Shown here piece after piece: positions 31,199 to 39,576 of a DNA stretch of 39,688 nt. The position numbers were made by a program, and so were the translations under genes. Source of the stretch: Bacteroidia bacterium (GTDB lineage: Bacteria; Bacteroidota; Bacteroidia; Cytophagales; Cyclobacteriaceae); the NCBI GenBank assembly GCA_030425425.1, contig JAUIAO010000056.1, positions 1-39,688 of the forward strand, in the 5' to 3' direction. Positions within the stretch are counted from its first letter, which is position 1. Every line of letters begins with the position of its first letter. The notes below the pieces were generated by a model. That model ran no database searches, was not told the origin of the DNA, and saw only the letters and a list, made by a program, of their open reading frames with translations.

Positions 31199-32326
31199 AT
31201 GAAAAGCTTTGTTTCTGGGCAGATCGTCAATCAAGGATATTACTCAGCATTTATGCCAGGTCACATCAACAGGCTATGGCAAATTGAGGATATGAGCATC
31301 ATCCAAATGCTGAGTTTGGCTGACAGGCACCTTGGACGTTTGGATATGTACTCGGGTTACGTCAATATTGATCTATACATCAGTATGCACATAGCTAAGG
31401 AAGCTACTCAGTCTTCTAAAATAGAAGGTACGCAAACCAACATGCAAGAGGCTTTTTTGGACAAAAGTGAAATAGCTGATGAACGCCGCAATGACTGGGA
31501 AGAAGTACAAAACTACATAGCTGCAATGAATGGCGCTGTTCGCCAGTTGGATGACCTCCCTTTTTCCAGTAGGCTGATTAGAAATACGCACAGTACATTG
31601 CTGCAAGGGGTAAGAGGAGAGCATAAGTTGCCGGGGGATTTTCGGCAAAGCCAGAACTGGATAGGAGGAGCGAGTATCAATGATGCCGTTTTTGTGCCAC
31701 CACCACATACTGTCATCCCAGATTTGATGAGTGATTTGGAGCACTTTGCCAATGATGAGTCAATGCCCGTTCCGGATTTGCTGAAAATAGCGATCATTCA
31801 TTATCAATTTGAGACCATTCACCCATTTTTAGATGGAAATGGACGGGTTGGGAGGTTACTCATTCCTTTATACTTGGTAAGCAAGGGAGTATTGAAAAGA
31901 CCTATTTTGTATTTGTCTGAATTCTTCGAGAAACACAGAGCACTGTATTATGATAATTTGATGCGGGTAAGAACACATCATGACATTGCCCAGTGGTTCA
32001 AATTTTTTCTCACAGGGATCATAGAGTCTGCTAAAAAGGGAATTGAGACTTTTGATGGAATTCTTCAGCTTCAAAAATCCATCGACATCAGACTAAAAGA
32101 GCTTAAAGGCAAAGAAACCGTTGCACGAAAAGTACTGGAAAGCCTGTATAAGCGACCTGTAATTGATGCTAAAAAGATGGCACAGATCATAGATAAAAGT
32201 CTGGTGAGCGCTTATAAATTGATCTCGGAAATGGAAAGAATAAAAATCCTTCACGAAATTACCGGGGCAAATCGAGGTAGGATATATGTTTTTCAGGAAT
32301 ACCTGGATTTATTCAAAAATGATTGA
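31199..32326 (+). CDS. Fic-domain AMP transferase with C-terminal winged helix (class II Fic)
   Basis: Fic enzymes transfer AMP (or related groups) from nucleotides to protein hydroxyls. The 375-residue protein has an N-terminal helix with the class II inhibitory motif S72-S-K-I-E76-G77, in which the glutamate blocks ATP binding. It also has the Fic core H208-P-F-L-D-G-N-G-R-V-G-R219 and a C-terminal winged-helix domain (about 305-365; A-K-K-M-A-Q-I-I-D-K-S-L-V-S-A-Y-K-L-I). All key residues are present. The upstream repeat array and the DNA-binding domain suggest autoregulation. The next gene starts 12 bp after its stop. Confidence 0.93.
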   Translation: MKSFVSGQIVNQGYYSAFMPGHINRLWQIEDMSIIQMLSLADRHLGRLDMYSGYVNIDLYISMHIAKEATQSSKIEGTQTNMQEAFLDKSEIADERRNDWEEVQNYIAAMNGAVRQLDDLPFSSRLIRNTHSTLLQGVRGEHKLPGDFRQSQNWIGGASINDAVFVPPPHTVIPDLMSDLEHFANDESMPVPDLLKIAIIHYQFETIHPFLDGNGRVGRLLIPLYLVSKGVLKRPILYLSEFFEKHRALYYDNLMRVRTHHDIAQWFKFFLTGIIESAKKGIETFDGILQLQKSIDIRLKELKGKETVARKVLESLYKRPVIDAKKMAQIIDKSLVSAYKLISEMERIKILHEITGANRGRIYVFQEYLDLFKND

Positions 32327-32337
32327 TTGCTAATTGT

Positions 32338-33153
32338 ATGAAGCAGGTTGTTTATATCACTCTGATTTTTTTATCTATTGTCTCAATGTCTCAAGACCTT
32401 TCCCTGATGACTTACAACATTCGTCTCGACTGGGGGACAGATGAAAATCGTTGGGATAATCGCAAAGAGTTGATGGTCAATCAACTGAAGTTTTACGAGC
32501 CGGATATACTGGGAATTCAGGAAGGTCTGCCTCATCAGGTAAAATATCTGGATTCTGCGCTTTCTGATTATCAATACATAGGCGTAGGACGAGAAGATGG
32601 AAAAGCAAAAGGAGAATTCACTGCGATCTACTTTAAAAATGATATTGAATTACTCGAATCGGGAACCTTTTGGCTTTCAGAAACCCCATCTGAAGTTTCT
32701 GTAGGTTGGGATGCTGCATTGCCAAGGATTTGCACTTATGGGCTTTTCAAAGCTGGGAAAAAGAAATTCTGGGTTTTTAACACGCACTTTGATCATATAG
32801 GTGAGCAAGCTCGTGTGGAGTCCATGAAGCTGATTCTCTCACAGATAAATTCATACAATCAAAAGGGCTTTCCTGTCATTCTAATAGGAGACCTAAATGT
32901 TACTCCTTATGATCAACCGATTCTGGAAATGAAAATGGTTTTGAAAGACACGCGTGATATTGCAGAAATTGTACACGGACCTGACGCGACTTTTAATAGT
33001 TTTGCATTTGCCCAAACACCCCATCGACGGATCGACTACATTGCTGTAGATGATCAGGTGAAAGTGATGAAATATGCAGTGCTGACAGATTCCTTTGATC
33101 AGCGATACATTTCGGATCATTTCCCGGTTTATTGTACGATTTCATTTGAATAA
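32338..33153 (+). CDS. Secreted endonuclease/exonuclease/phosphatase-fold hydrolase
   Basis: A 271-residue DNase I-like-fold metal-dependent phosphodiesterase or phosphatase. The start is ATG 32338 (M-K-Q-V-V-Y); an earlier TTG would only add five residues in front of the signal peptide (about 1-19, S-M-S-Q). Motifs are M-T-Y-N-I-R (metal-site Asn), G-I-Q-E-G (metal Glu), N-T-H-F-D-H (catalytic His), G-D-L-N-V-T-P (Asp/Asn pair) and S-D-H-F-P-V (terminal Asp-His). All catalytic residues are retained. The substrate is unknown: nucleic acid, phospholipid or a phosphorylated sugar are all possible. It lies 1 bp before the FAD/Fe-S dehydrogenase gene. Confidence 0.88.
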   Translation: MKQVVYITLIFLSIVSMSQDLSLMTYNIRLDWGTDENRWDNRKELMVNQLKFYEPDILGIQEGLPHQVKYLDSALSDYQYIGVGREDGKAKGEFTAIYFKNDIELLESGTFWLSETPSEVSVGWDAALPRICTYGLFKAGKKKFWVFNTHFDHIGEQARVESMKLILSQINSYNQKGFPVILIGDLNVTPYDQPILEMKMVLKDTRDIAEIVHGPDATFNSFAFAQTPHRRIDYIAVDDQVKVMKYAVLTDSFDQRYISDHFPVYCTISFE

Positions 33154-33154
33154 T

Positions 33155-36079
33155 ATGAATTTCGAAGCACTTAAAAATGCGCTGGAAGGTGATTTGTTCA
33201 CCGACGAAACTACTCGAAGACTTTATGCCACGGATGCCTCTGCATACCGTGAAATTCCATTGGCAGTAGCCATTCCTAGGACAGAAGTTGATTTGGTAAC
33301 ATTGATCTCATTCGCTAGAGAAAACAATACCTCAGTCATCCCGAGAACTGCTGGTACTTCTCTGGCAGGTCAGGTGGTGGGAGGAGGAATCGTAGTGGAT
33401 GTCTCTAAGCATTTCAATAAAATTCTGGAAGTTAATGAAGACGAAGGTTGGGCGATTGTTCAGCCAGGAATCGTTCGGGATGACCTCAATGCGGCCTTGA
33501 AGGAACATGGTTATTTCTTTGCTCCTGAGACCTCTACAGCCAATCGTGCCATGATTGGTGGGATGATCGGAAATAATAGCTGTGGTGCCAACTCTGTGGT
33601 TTACGGAAGTACACGCGAGCATTTGCTGGAAGTCAATGCGATTCTTTCGGATGGGAAGAAAACCTGGTTTGGTGATTTGGACATGAACGCATTCCTGGCC
33701 AAATGCAATGGAATGAACGTTTGCAGTGATTTGGAGACTAATATTTATCTGCAGGCAAAGGAAATGCTCAACGATGAGGAGAACCGGAAAGAAATAGTAG
33801 CGGGATTTCCAAAAGCATCAGTGCCAAGAAGAAATACCGGATATGCTATTGATATTCTGGCAGACATGGAGCCATTTCATAAGGGAGGTTCGAGATTCAA
33901 TTTTAGCAAGCTGATTGCAGGGTCAGAAGGAACTCTTGCATTTGTCACTTCTGCCAAAATCAAACTATCGAAAATTCTACCTCCTCACAAGAGGTTGGTT
34001 TGTATCCATTGCAATAGCATCGATGAATCGCTGAGAGCTAATCTGGTAGTGCTGAAATACCGACCTACAGCCAGTGAGTTGATGGATCATTACGTGCTGG
34101 AAGCAACCAAGAGAAATCGTACCTATAGTGGCTATCGGTTTTTTGTGGAGGGTGACCCCAAGGCCATTCTCGTTGCGGAATTGACATATGAAAGTGCTGA
34201 AGAAGCAGATAAAGCCGCTTCGGATTTGGTGGAAGATCTCAAGCAATCAGGCTATGGATATTCATTTCCGATTATACAGGGTGATGACATCAAAAAGGTT
34301 TGGGGATTGCGAAAAGCTGGTCTCGGTTTACTTTCTAATGTAGTTGGTGATGCTAAACCTGCCCCTGTCATCGAAGATACGGCTGTAGATGTGGAGGATT
34401 TACCGGCGTACATTGCTGAGTTCAATGAGATACTAGACAAGCACGGTCTGTATTGTGTGCATTATGCACATGCCGGCTCTGGAGAATTACACCTTCGTCC
34501 GATTCTCGACTTAAAAACCGCCGAAGGGATTCGACTTTTCAGGAAGATTGCAGAGGAGATTGCCACTTTGGTGAAGAAATATAAAGGCTCACTTTCTGGT
34601 GAGCACGGTGATGGCCGATTGCGCGGGGAGTTCATTCCTCAGATGATAGGAGATCATAATTACGAATTGGTGAAGCAGGTGAAGCAGACCTGGGACCCTC
34701 AAAACATCATGAATCCGGGCAAGATTGTGGATACTCCGCCTATGGACACCAGTCTGCGATATGAAGCAGGGCAAGAAACACGGGAGTTTGAGACCATTCT
34801 GGACTTTTCAGATACTGCTGGCTATCTACGAGCAGCAGAGCAGTGTAATGGTTCAGGGGATTGCCGTAAGTCAGCAATAAGTGGAGGCACGATGTGCCCG
34901 AGCTATATGGCTACCCGAAACGAAACCGACACTACCAGGGCCAGAGCGAATATCCTTCGTGAAATGCTCACCAGATCTGATAAAGCCAATCCATTTGCAC
35001 ATGATGAGATCAAGGAGGTATTGGATCTTTGTCTGAGCTGTAAGGGCTGTAAATCCGAATGCCCGAGTAATGTGGATATGGGCAAACTCAAGCAGGAATG
35101 GCAATATCAATATTACAAGGAAAAAGGTGTGCCGCTGAGAAATAAGCTGATTGCCAATTTTCCGAATAGCATGAAGCTGGCGGCCATGGTGCCGTGGGGT
35201 TATAACCTCACTTTTGGAAACAAACTCACAGGAAACATTGCTAAATCTGTGATTGGTTTTGCTCCGAAAAGAAGCATGCCAAAGCTATCACCTGTTGCCT
35301 GGGACAAATGGTTTCAGAAAGAATTCAAACAGGAAATCGCCGAGCCTAAAAAGATTGTATACTTCTTCATAGATGAGCTGATCAATTACAATGAATCTGA
35401 GATAGGCATTACAGCAATGAAGCTGCTGGATAAGCTCGGCTATGAAGTGAAATACCTTCAGCACAAAGCTTCCGGAAGAACGTATTTGTCCAAAGGACTT
35501 TTGGAAGAAGCTAAAAATTTGGCAGAATTCAACGTGAACCTCTACAAAGGAAAAATCTCAGAGGATACCCCTTTAATTGGGATAGAGCCATCGGCTATTT
35601 TGACTTTCCGGGATGAATATCCTGATCTGCTCCGAGGAGAAATGAAAGCTGCCGCCAATGAAATAGGTGCGCATACCTTTATGATCGAGGAGTTTTTGGC
35701 AAAAGAGTTGGAAGCTGGAAATATTGACCTCAGTTTATTCACAGAGAAAAAGCAATTGGTCAAACTACATGGTCATTGTCAGCAAAAGGCACTTTCTTCT
35801 ATGGTTCCCGTGAAAAAAATTCTTTCTAAAATGGGAGGCTATGAAGTGCAGCTAATTCCTTCAGGGTGTTGCGGCATGGCAGGGTCATTTGGATATGAAA
35901 AAGAGCACTATGAGCTCTCCATGCAGATCGGTGAATTGGTACTTTTCCCGACTGTTCGTCAACAGCCGGAAGAGGTTATCATTGCTGCAGCCGGAACCAG
36001 TTGTCGTCACCAGATCAAGGATGGTACAGGTAGAAAATCCAAACATCCCGTGGAGTTGATTTGGGAGGCGATTGCCTAA
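33155..36079 (+). CDS. FAD-linked, Fe-S-containing D-2-hydroxyacid dehydrogenase (YdiJ / D-lactate or D-2-hydroxyglutarate type)
   Basis: A 974-residue fusion of a GlcD-like flavoprotein and a GlpC-like Fe-S protein. It starts with an FAD-binding PCMH domain (about 35-260; P-R-T-A-G-T-S-L-A-G-Q, G-G-M-I-G-N-N-S-C-G). An FAD-oxidase C domain follows (to about 540; G-E-H-G-D-G-R-L-R-G-E). Next are cysteine clusters near 563-580 (C-N-G-S-G-D-C) and 625-637 (C-L-S-C-K-G-C-K-S-E-C-P). Cysteine-rich CCG domains end it (G-C-C-G-M-A-G-S-F-G-Y near 903). It oxidises a D-2-hydroxyacid and passes electrons through Fe-S to a quinone or other carrier. The start is ATG 33155 immediately after the previous stop. 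Confidence 0.9.
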   Translation: MNFEALKNALEGDLFTDETTRRLYATDASAYREIPLAVAIPRTEVDLVTLISFARENNTSVIPRTAGTSLAGQVVGGGIVVDVSKHFNKILEVNEDEGWAIVQPGIVRDDLNAALKEHGYFFAPETSTANRAMIGGMIGNNSCGANSVVYGSTREHLLEVNAILSDGKKTWFGDLDMNAFLAKCNGMNVCSDLETNIYLQAKEMLNDEENRKEIVAGFPKASVPRRNTGYAIDILADMEPFHKGGSRFNFSKLIAGSEGTLAFVTSAKIKLSKILPPHKRLVCIHCNSIDESLRANLVVLKYRPTASELMDHYVLEATKRNRTYSGYRFFVEGDPKAILVAELTYESAEEADKAASDLVEDLKQSGYGYSFPIIQGDDIKKVWGLRKAGLGLLSNVVGDAKPAPVIEDTAVDVEDLPAYIAEFNEILDKHGLYCVHYAHAGSGELHLRPILDLKTAEGIRLFRKIAEEIATLVKKYKGSLSGEHGDGRLRGEFIPQMIGDHNYELVKQVKQTWDPQNIMNPGKIVDTPPMDTSLRYEAGQETREFETILDFSDTAGYLRAAEQCNGSGDCRKSAISGGTMCPSYMATRNETDTTRARANILREMLTRSDKANPFAHDEIKEVLDLCLSCKGCKSECPSNVDMGKLKQEWQYQYYKEKGVPLRNKLIANFPNSMKLAAMVPWGYNLTFGNKLTGNIAKSVIGFAPKRSMPKLSPVAWDKWFQKEFKQEIAEPKKIVYFFIDELINYNESEIGITAMKLLDKLGYEVKYLQHKASGRTYLSKGLLEEAKNLAEFNVNLYKGKISEDTPLIGIEPSAILTFRDEYPDLLRGEMKAAANEIGAHTFMIEEFLAKELEAGNIDLSLFTEKKQLVKLHGHCQQKALSSMVPVKKILSKMGGYEVQLIPSGCCGMAGSFGYEKEHYELSMQIGELVLFPTVRQQPEEVIIAAAGTSCRHQIKDGTGRKSKHPVELIWEAIA

Positions 36080-36106
36080 CTCTGAGTATATTTATCCAAG
36101 AATATC

Positions 36107-36517
36107 ATGAGTATCAGCAATAAAGATATTGACCAAATTGTCTCATTACTGTCAAAACAAGTTGCCAACCTAGAAGGTGTATACCTTTTTGGTAGTTGTT
36201 TGACTGAGTTTTTTACCACAGCAAGTGATATTGATATTGCGGTCAAAGCAACCAATAGGATTGAAATACAAACTCTTTGGGAACTGAGAAATATGCTTGC
36301 TAATACCTTAAAAAGAGAAATTGATCTAGTAGATCTGTCTGTGGCCGACACGGTACTAAGAATGCAGGTGATAAGTACAGGATCACGAGTTTTTACATCC
36401 AATTTCAAGAAGAGTGAAGCTTGGGACTCATTGGTTTTTAGCATGTATTTACAATTGAATGATGATCGTAGAGAGATTCTAAAAGAAATAGTGTCTAGCG
36501 GCAGAGTATATGGATGA
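36107..36517 (+). CDS. mntA: MntA-type nucleotidyltransferase antitoxin
   Basis: A 136-residue minimal nucleotidyltransferase. The catalytic loop is F-G29-S30-x10-D41-I-D43, the GSX10DXD motif of MntA antitoxins, with a third acidic region E-I-D-L-V-D (71-76). In type VII HepT/MntA modules the antitoxin adds AMP to a tyrosine of the HepT toxin and neutralises it. It overlaps the following HepT gene by eight bases, so the two are translated together in the order antitoxin then toxin. The module is 27 bp downstream of the FAD/Fe-S dehydrogenase gene. Confidence 0.88.
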   Translation: MSISNKDIDQIVSLLSKQVANLEGVYLFGSCLTEFFTTASDIDIAVKATNRIEIQTLWELRNMLANTLKREIDLVDLSVADTVLRMQVISTGSRVFTSNFKKSEAWDSLVFSMYLQLNDDRREILKEIVSSGRVYG

Positions 36518-36917
36518 TGTCATTATTGGAAAGGTCGCCACCATTGAGAGGTGTATCAAGCGGATCAACGAAGAAGCTCAGTTCGACTGGAAAGGCGATT
36601 ACACTCATCAAGATGCTTTGTTACTCAATTTAGAGAGAGCATGTCAAGCATCAATAGATTTAGCTGCGCATATAGTTCGCACCAGAAAATTTGGAATTCC
36701 CAAAGAGTCAAGAGAAGTCTTTGATCAACTTCTGGAAAATGAAGTCATTGAGCAAGGTTTGGCGGAAGAACTCAAGAAAATGGTTGGTTTCAGAAATATT
36801 GCCGTACATGACTATGCCAGCTTGAATCTTGAGGTTGTAGAGACAATTATACAGAAGAAGCTGTCACAATTCGAATCATTCACTCAAGTGATTCTGAAAT
36901 ATTCCAAAGACTTGTAA
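36510..36917 (+). CDS. hepT: HepT-type HEPN toxin (DUF86 family)
   Basis: A 135-residue all-helical HEPN ribonuclease-type toxin. The RX4HXY motif is R95-N-I-A-V-H100-D-Y102, where Arg and His are the RNase residues and Tyr102 is the site expected to be AMPylated by MntA. The sequence around it (K-M-V-G-F-R-N-I-A-V-H-D-Y) is the standard one. All residues are intact, so the toxin is expected to be active if not neutralised. The start at ATG 36510 overlaps mntA by eight bases. Confidence 0.88.
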   Translation: MDDVIIGKVATIERCIKRINEEAQFDWKGDYTHQDALLLNLERACQASIDLAAHIVRTRKFGIPKESREVFDQLLENEVIEQGLAEELKKMVGFRNIAVHDYASLNLEVVETIIQKKLSQFESFTQVILKYSKDL

Positions 36918-36976
36918 ATTCAAGCATCCTATTTTTATTCTTTCCGTATATTGGTTGGATCCAAAAATGAACAACT

Positions 36977-37849
36977 ATGCCCCAAAAAGTAGCTTTAGTT
37001 TTATCAAGTGGAGGAGCCAGAGGGCTGGCTCACATCGGAGTGATCGAATCTCTGGAAGCACAGGGATATGAAATCGCTTCTATTTCCGGCTCATCAATCG
37101 GAGCTGTGGTCGGCGCTTTTTATGCTTGTGGCAAATTGGATGTTTATAAAGAATGGGCGCTCAACCTGGATCGTTATGACGTCTTTAAATTGATTGATTT
37201 CACCTTTTCGGTACAAGGATTCATTCGTGGGGAAAAAGTTTTTAAAGCTTTGCAGGAAGTGATTAAGGATGTGAATATTGAAGATATGAACATTCCTTTT
37301 GCTGCGTTGGTCACTGATATACAAGGAAAGAAACAGCATGTTTTTGAATCAGGAAGCATGTACCAGGCCATAAAGGCTTCAGTCGCAATCCCTACCGTGA
37401 TTAAGCCTGTGGAGGTAGATGGTGTGAAGTACATCGATGGTGGTGTGACTAACCCCATTCCTGTGGAACATGTGAAAAGACATGAAGGCGATATCTTGGT
37501 AGTTTCTAATGTGAATGCAATCAAACCGTATAAAAAGCCATTTGCAGATAAACAACTGGCGGCACAGGAAGCAGCCAGCTATAATCAAAAAATCCAGGCG
37601 TTTCTGAGCAGTTGGAGCAAGTACTTGCCCGGCACCACAGAGGCAGAGAAAAAGCTGGGTTTCTTTGATCTACTCAATGACTCCATAGACCTGATGCAGG
37701 ACAAATTAACCTCTCTGCTACTTGAAAAATTTCAACCTGATCTGATGGTCAATATTTCCAGAGAAGCGTGCAGTACTTTTGAGTTTTATAAAGCCAAGGA
37801 ACTGATTGAAGCTGGAAAAGAGGCTTTTCAGGAAGCAGTGAACAACTAG
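36977..37849 (+). CDS. Patatin-like phospholipase
   Basis: A 290-residue bacterial patatin (RssA/YlbK-like) with a Ser-Asp dyad. The oxyanion loop is S-G-G-A-R-G (11-16), the nucleophile elbow G38-S-S40-I-G42 and the aspartate D154-G-G-V. It has no signal peptide, so it is cytosolic or peripheral and would hydrolyse acyl esters of phospholipids. It starts 59 bp after hepT and ends overlapping the stop of the minus-strand gene that follows. Confidence 0.9.
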   Translation: MPQKVALVLSSGGARGLAHIGVIESLEAQGYEIASISGSSIGAVVGAFYACGKLDVYKEWALNLDRYDVFKLIDFTFSVQGFIRGEKVFKALQEVIKDVNIEDMNIPFAALVTDIQGKKQHVFESGSMYQAIKASVAIPTVIKPVEVDGVKYIDGGVTNPIPVEHVKRHEGDILVVSNVNAIKPYKKPFADKQLAAQEAASYNQKIQAFLSSWSKYLPGTTEAEKKLGFFDLLNDSIDLMQDKLTSLLLEKFQPDLMVNISREACSTFEFYKAKELIEAGKEAFQEAVNN

Positions 37850-38145
37850 TTTTTTGAAAAGGAAGATTTACTTCCTTCAAAAAATAAAATGTCTAAAAGT
37901 GCATCAGTCAGATTAGTAGATCTCTGAAAACTTATTATTCCTCTATGTCTGCCGGCCATTACCTTACCTGAATCCATACTAAAGGTGATTTGGCTCAACT
38001 CATTACGAGAATGGTATTGTAAAAGGCACAATTGCATAATGGGGGGATTGATACCGTCATGATATTTACAATTCAAACTCCAGGTGAGCTCCCGATTTAT
38101 TTCGCAGATTTTGTTGAGTAAATTGACCAATGTAATTTCGTCCAT
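37846..38145 (-). CDS. Small unknown cytosolic protein (99 residues)
   Basis: Not recognised. The frame M-D-E-I-T-L-V-N-L-L-N-K-I-C-E-I-N (start ATG 38143-38145) fills the gap between the patatin and AMP nucleosidase genes and has a normal globular composition. It has an amphipathic N-terminal helix, then a beta-like central part with N-C-K-Y-H and L-L-Q-Y-H-S-R, and a basic C-terminus. Longer upstream starts would run into the AMP nucleosidase gene on the other strand. It overlaps the patatin stop by four bases, tail to tail. Confidence 0.55.
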   Translation of the reverse strand: MDEITLVNLLNKICEINRELTWSLNCKYHDGINPPIMQLCLLQYHSRNELSQITFSMDSGKVMAGRHRGIISFQRSTNLTDALLDILFFEGSKSSFSKN

Positions 38146-38182
38146 CAAAATGAAGATAAACACAATAACCCAAAATTGAAAA

Positions 38183-38956
38183 ATGAAAACTAAAGAAGAT
38201 ATAATCAAAAACTGGCTCCCGAGATATACAGGAATGGAGCTTGATGAATTTGGCAAATACATCCTCCTCACCAACTTTCGCAACTATGTGAATATGTTCG
38301 CTGAGTGGAATGCTGTTCCGGTGGTCGGTGAAGGGCACCCCATGCAATGTGCCACTGCTCAGGGTATCACCATCATCAATTTTGGAATGGGCTCGGCCAA
38401 TGCCGCGACTATCTCAGATCTTTTGGGAGCTATTGACCCGAAAGCCGTATTGTTTCTAGGCAAATGTGGAGGACTGAAGAAAAAGAATGAAGTGGGAGAC
38501 CTGATCTTGCCAATTGCCGCAATACGCGGTGAAGGAACTTCCAATGATTATATGCTTCCTGAAGTGCCAGCCCTTCCGGCATTTGCGCTTCAGAAAGCTA
38601 TCTCTACCACTATCAGAGAGCATAATCAGGACTACTGGACAGGAACCGTATATACAACCAACCGACGAGTTTGGGAGCACGATACGAAGTTTAAAAAGTA
38701 CTTGAGAAAGATCCGGGCGATGGCCATCGATATGGAAACGGCCACTATTTTCACGGCGGCTTTCGCCAATGAAATGCCTGCAGGTGCGCTTCTACTGGTT
38801 TCTGACATTCCTATGATACCGGAAGGTGTGAAAACTGATGAAAGCGACAAAAAAGTAACTAAGCAATATGTCGATCAACATCTGAAAATCGGGATTGCTT
38901 CATTGAAACAGCTCATTAACAATTCACAAACCGTGAAACACCTAAAATTTGATTGA
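38183..38956 (+). CDS. amn: AMP nucleosidase
   Basis: Hydrolyses AMP to adenine and ribose 5-phosphate, controlling the adenylate pool. The 257-residue protein has the phosphorylase fold pattern: I-I-N-F-G-M-G-S-A-N-A-A-T, V-L-F-L-G-K-C-G-G-L-K, I-R-G-E-G-T-S-N-D-Y, A-I-D-M-E-T-A-T-I-F (nucleoside-binding Met-Glu) and L-L-V-S-D-I-P-M (catalytic Asp). It lacks the N-terminal domain of the about 480-residue E. coli Amn, as is usual for the short Bacteroidota form. Confidence 0.9.
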   Translation: MKTKEDIIKNWLPRYTGMELDEFGKYILLTNFRNYVNMFAEWNAVPVVGEGHPMQCATAQGITIINFGMGSANAATISDLLGAIDPKAVLFLGKCGGLKKKNEVGDLILPIAAIRGEGTSNDYMLPEVPALPAFALQKAISTTIREHNQDYWTGTVYTTNRRVWEHDTKFKKYLRKIRAMAIDMETATIFTAAFANEMPAGALLLVSDIPMIPEGVKTDESDKKVTKQYVDQHLKIGIASLKQLINNSQTVKHLKFD

Positions 38957-39013
38957 TCAATTTCTAATTGAATCAAGTTACAACCAATTGTGAACAATAA
39001 GCGTCTGTTTAGT

Positions 39014-39388
39014 ATGTCCAAAAATTTCATACTTCTGACGCTTTTAGTTTTTTCACTAATCTCCTGCTCCGAGGAAGAACTGCCAATTGCTACTCCAGGT
39101 AATGGCTTGCCCATGAACCTCGTTGGGCAAGATCAAACCCTATCCATTTGCGGAAGCAACTACATTTTGACCAACTCAAACAATGATTCGGTGCAGATTC
39201 GCTACAATGAAGTATTACGAGATTTTTTTGTTGAAAATGGAATCAGTGAAAAAGATTTTCCGATACCAGTTGCAGTTACACTGTTGCGTCTCGACGAGGC
39301 TGATCCCTGTACTACAATCCTCAAGGAAGTAAAAACAATCAGAGTTAGCTATGTGAGGGCTGAATCGGGCCCGGAATCTATCAGATAA
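39014..39388 (+). CDS. Small lipoprotein of unknown function
   Basis: Not recognised. The 124-residue protein begins M-S-K-N-F-I-L-L-T with lipobox L-I-S-C18, then a short acidic linker (S-E-E-E-L-P). The C-terminal part has two cysteines (in S-I-C-G-S and D-P-C-T-T) that could form a disulphide. The start is taken at ATG 39014; a GTG at 38990 would add eight residues in front of the signal peptide. It follows amn by 57 bp on the same strand. Confidence 0.7.
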   Translation: MSKNFILLTLLVFSLISCSEEELPIATPGNGLPMNLVGQDQTLSICGSNYILTNSNNDSVQIRYNEVLRDFFVENGISEKDFPIPVAVTLLRLDEADPCTTILKEVKTIRVSYVRAESGPESIR

Positions 39389-39576
39389 ACGTGATTCTTC
39401 AGTCACTTTCGGTAGCGTAATACTGTTTCTGATTTCTTCATCAAATAAGATTAATGGTTGCCGAAGTACGAAATTGGTAACCAATGTTTGAAGTGTTTTC
39501 GTTGATCTCATGGAATTCGATTTTTTGAAGCTGTAGTTCTTCGTAATGAAGCCGCAAAATTTTAGTTTTATTACAA
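39389..39576. other. Flank between the last lipoprotein gene and the group II intron
   Basis: No convincing gene, hairpin or repeat. It forms the 3' exon-side flank of the intron on the minus strand. A minus-strand frame crosses it but runs through the intron end and over the lipoprotein gene, so it is not accepted. Confidence 0.5.

Noticed and set aside
36060-36094. Promoter for mntA (TTTG ... TATATTTA)
   Set aside because: Spacing is 23 bp and the -7 box is imperfect; the module may be read through from the upstream gene.
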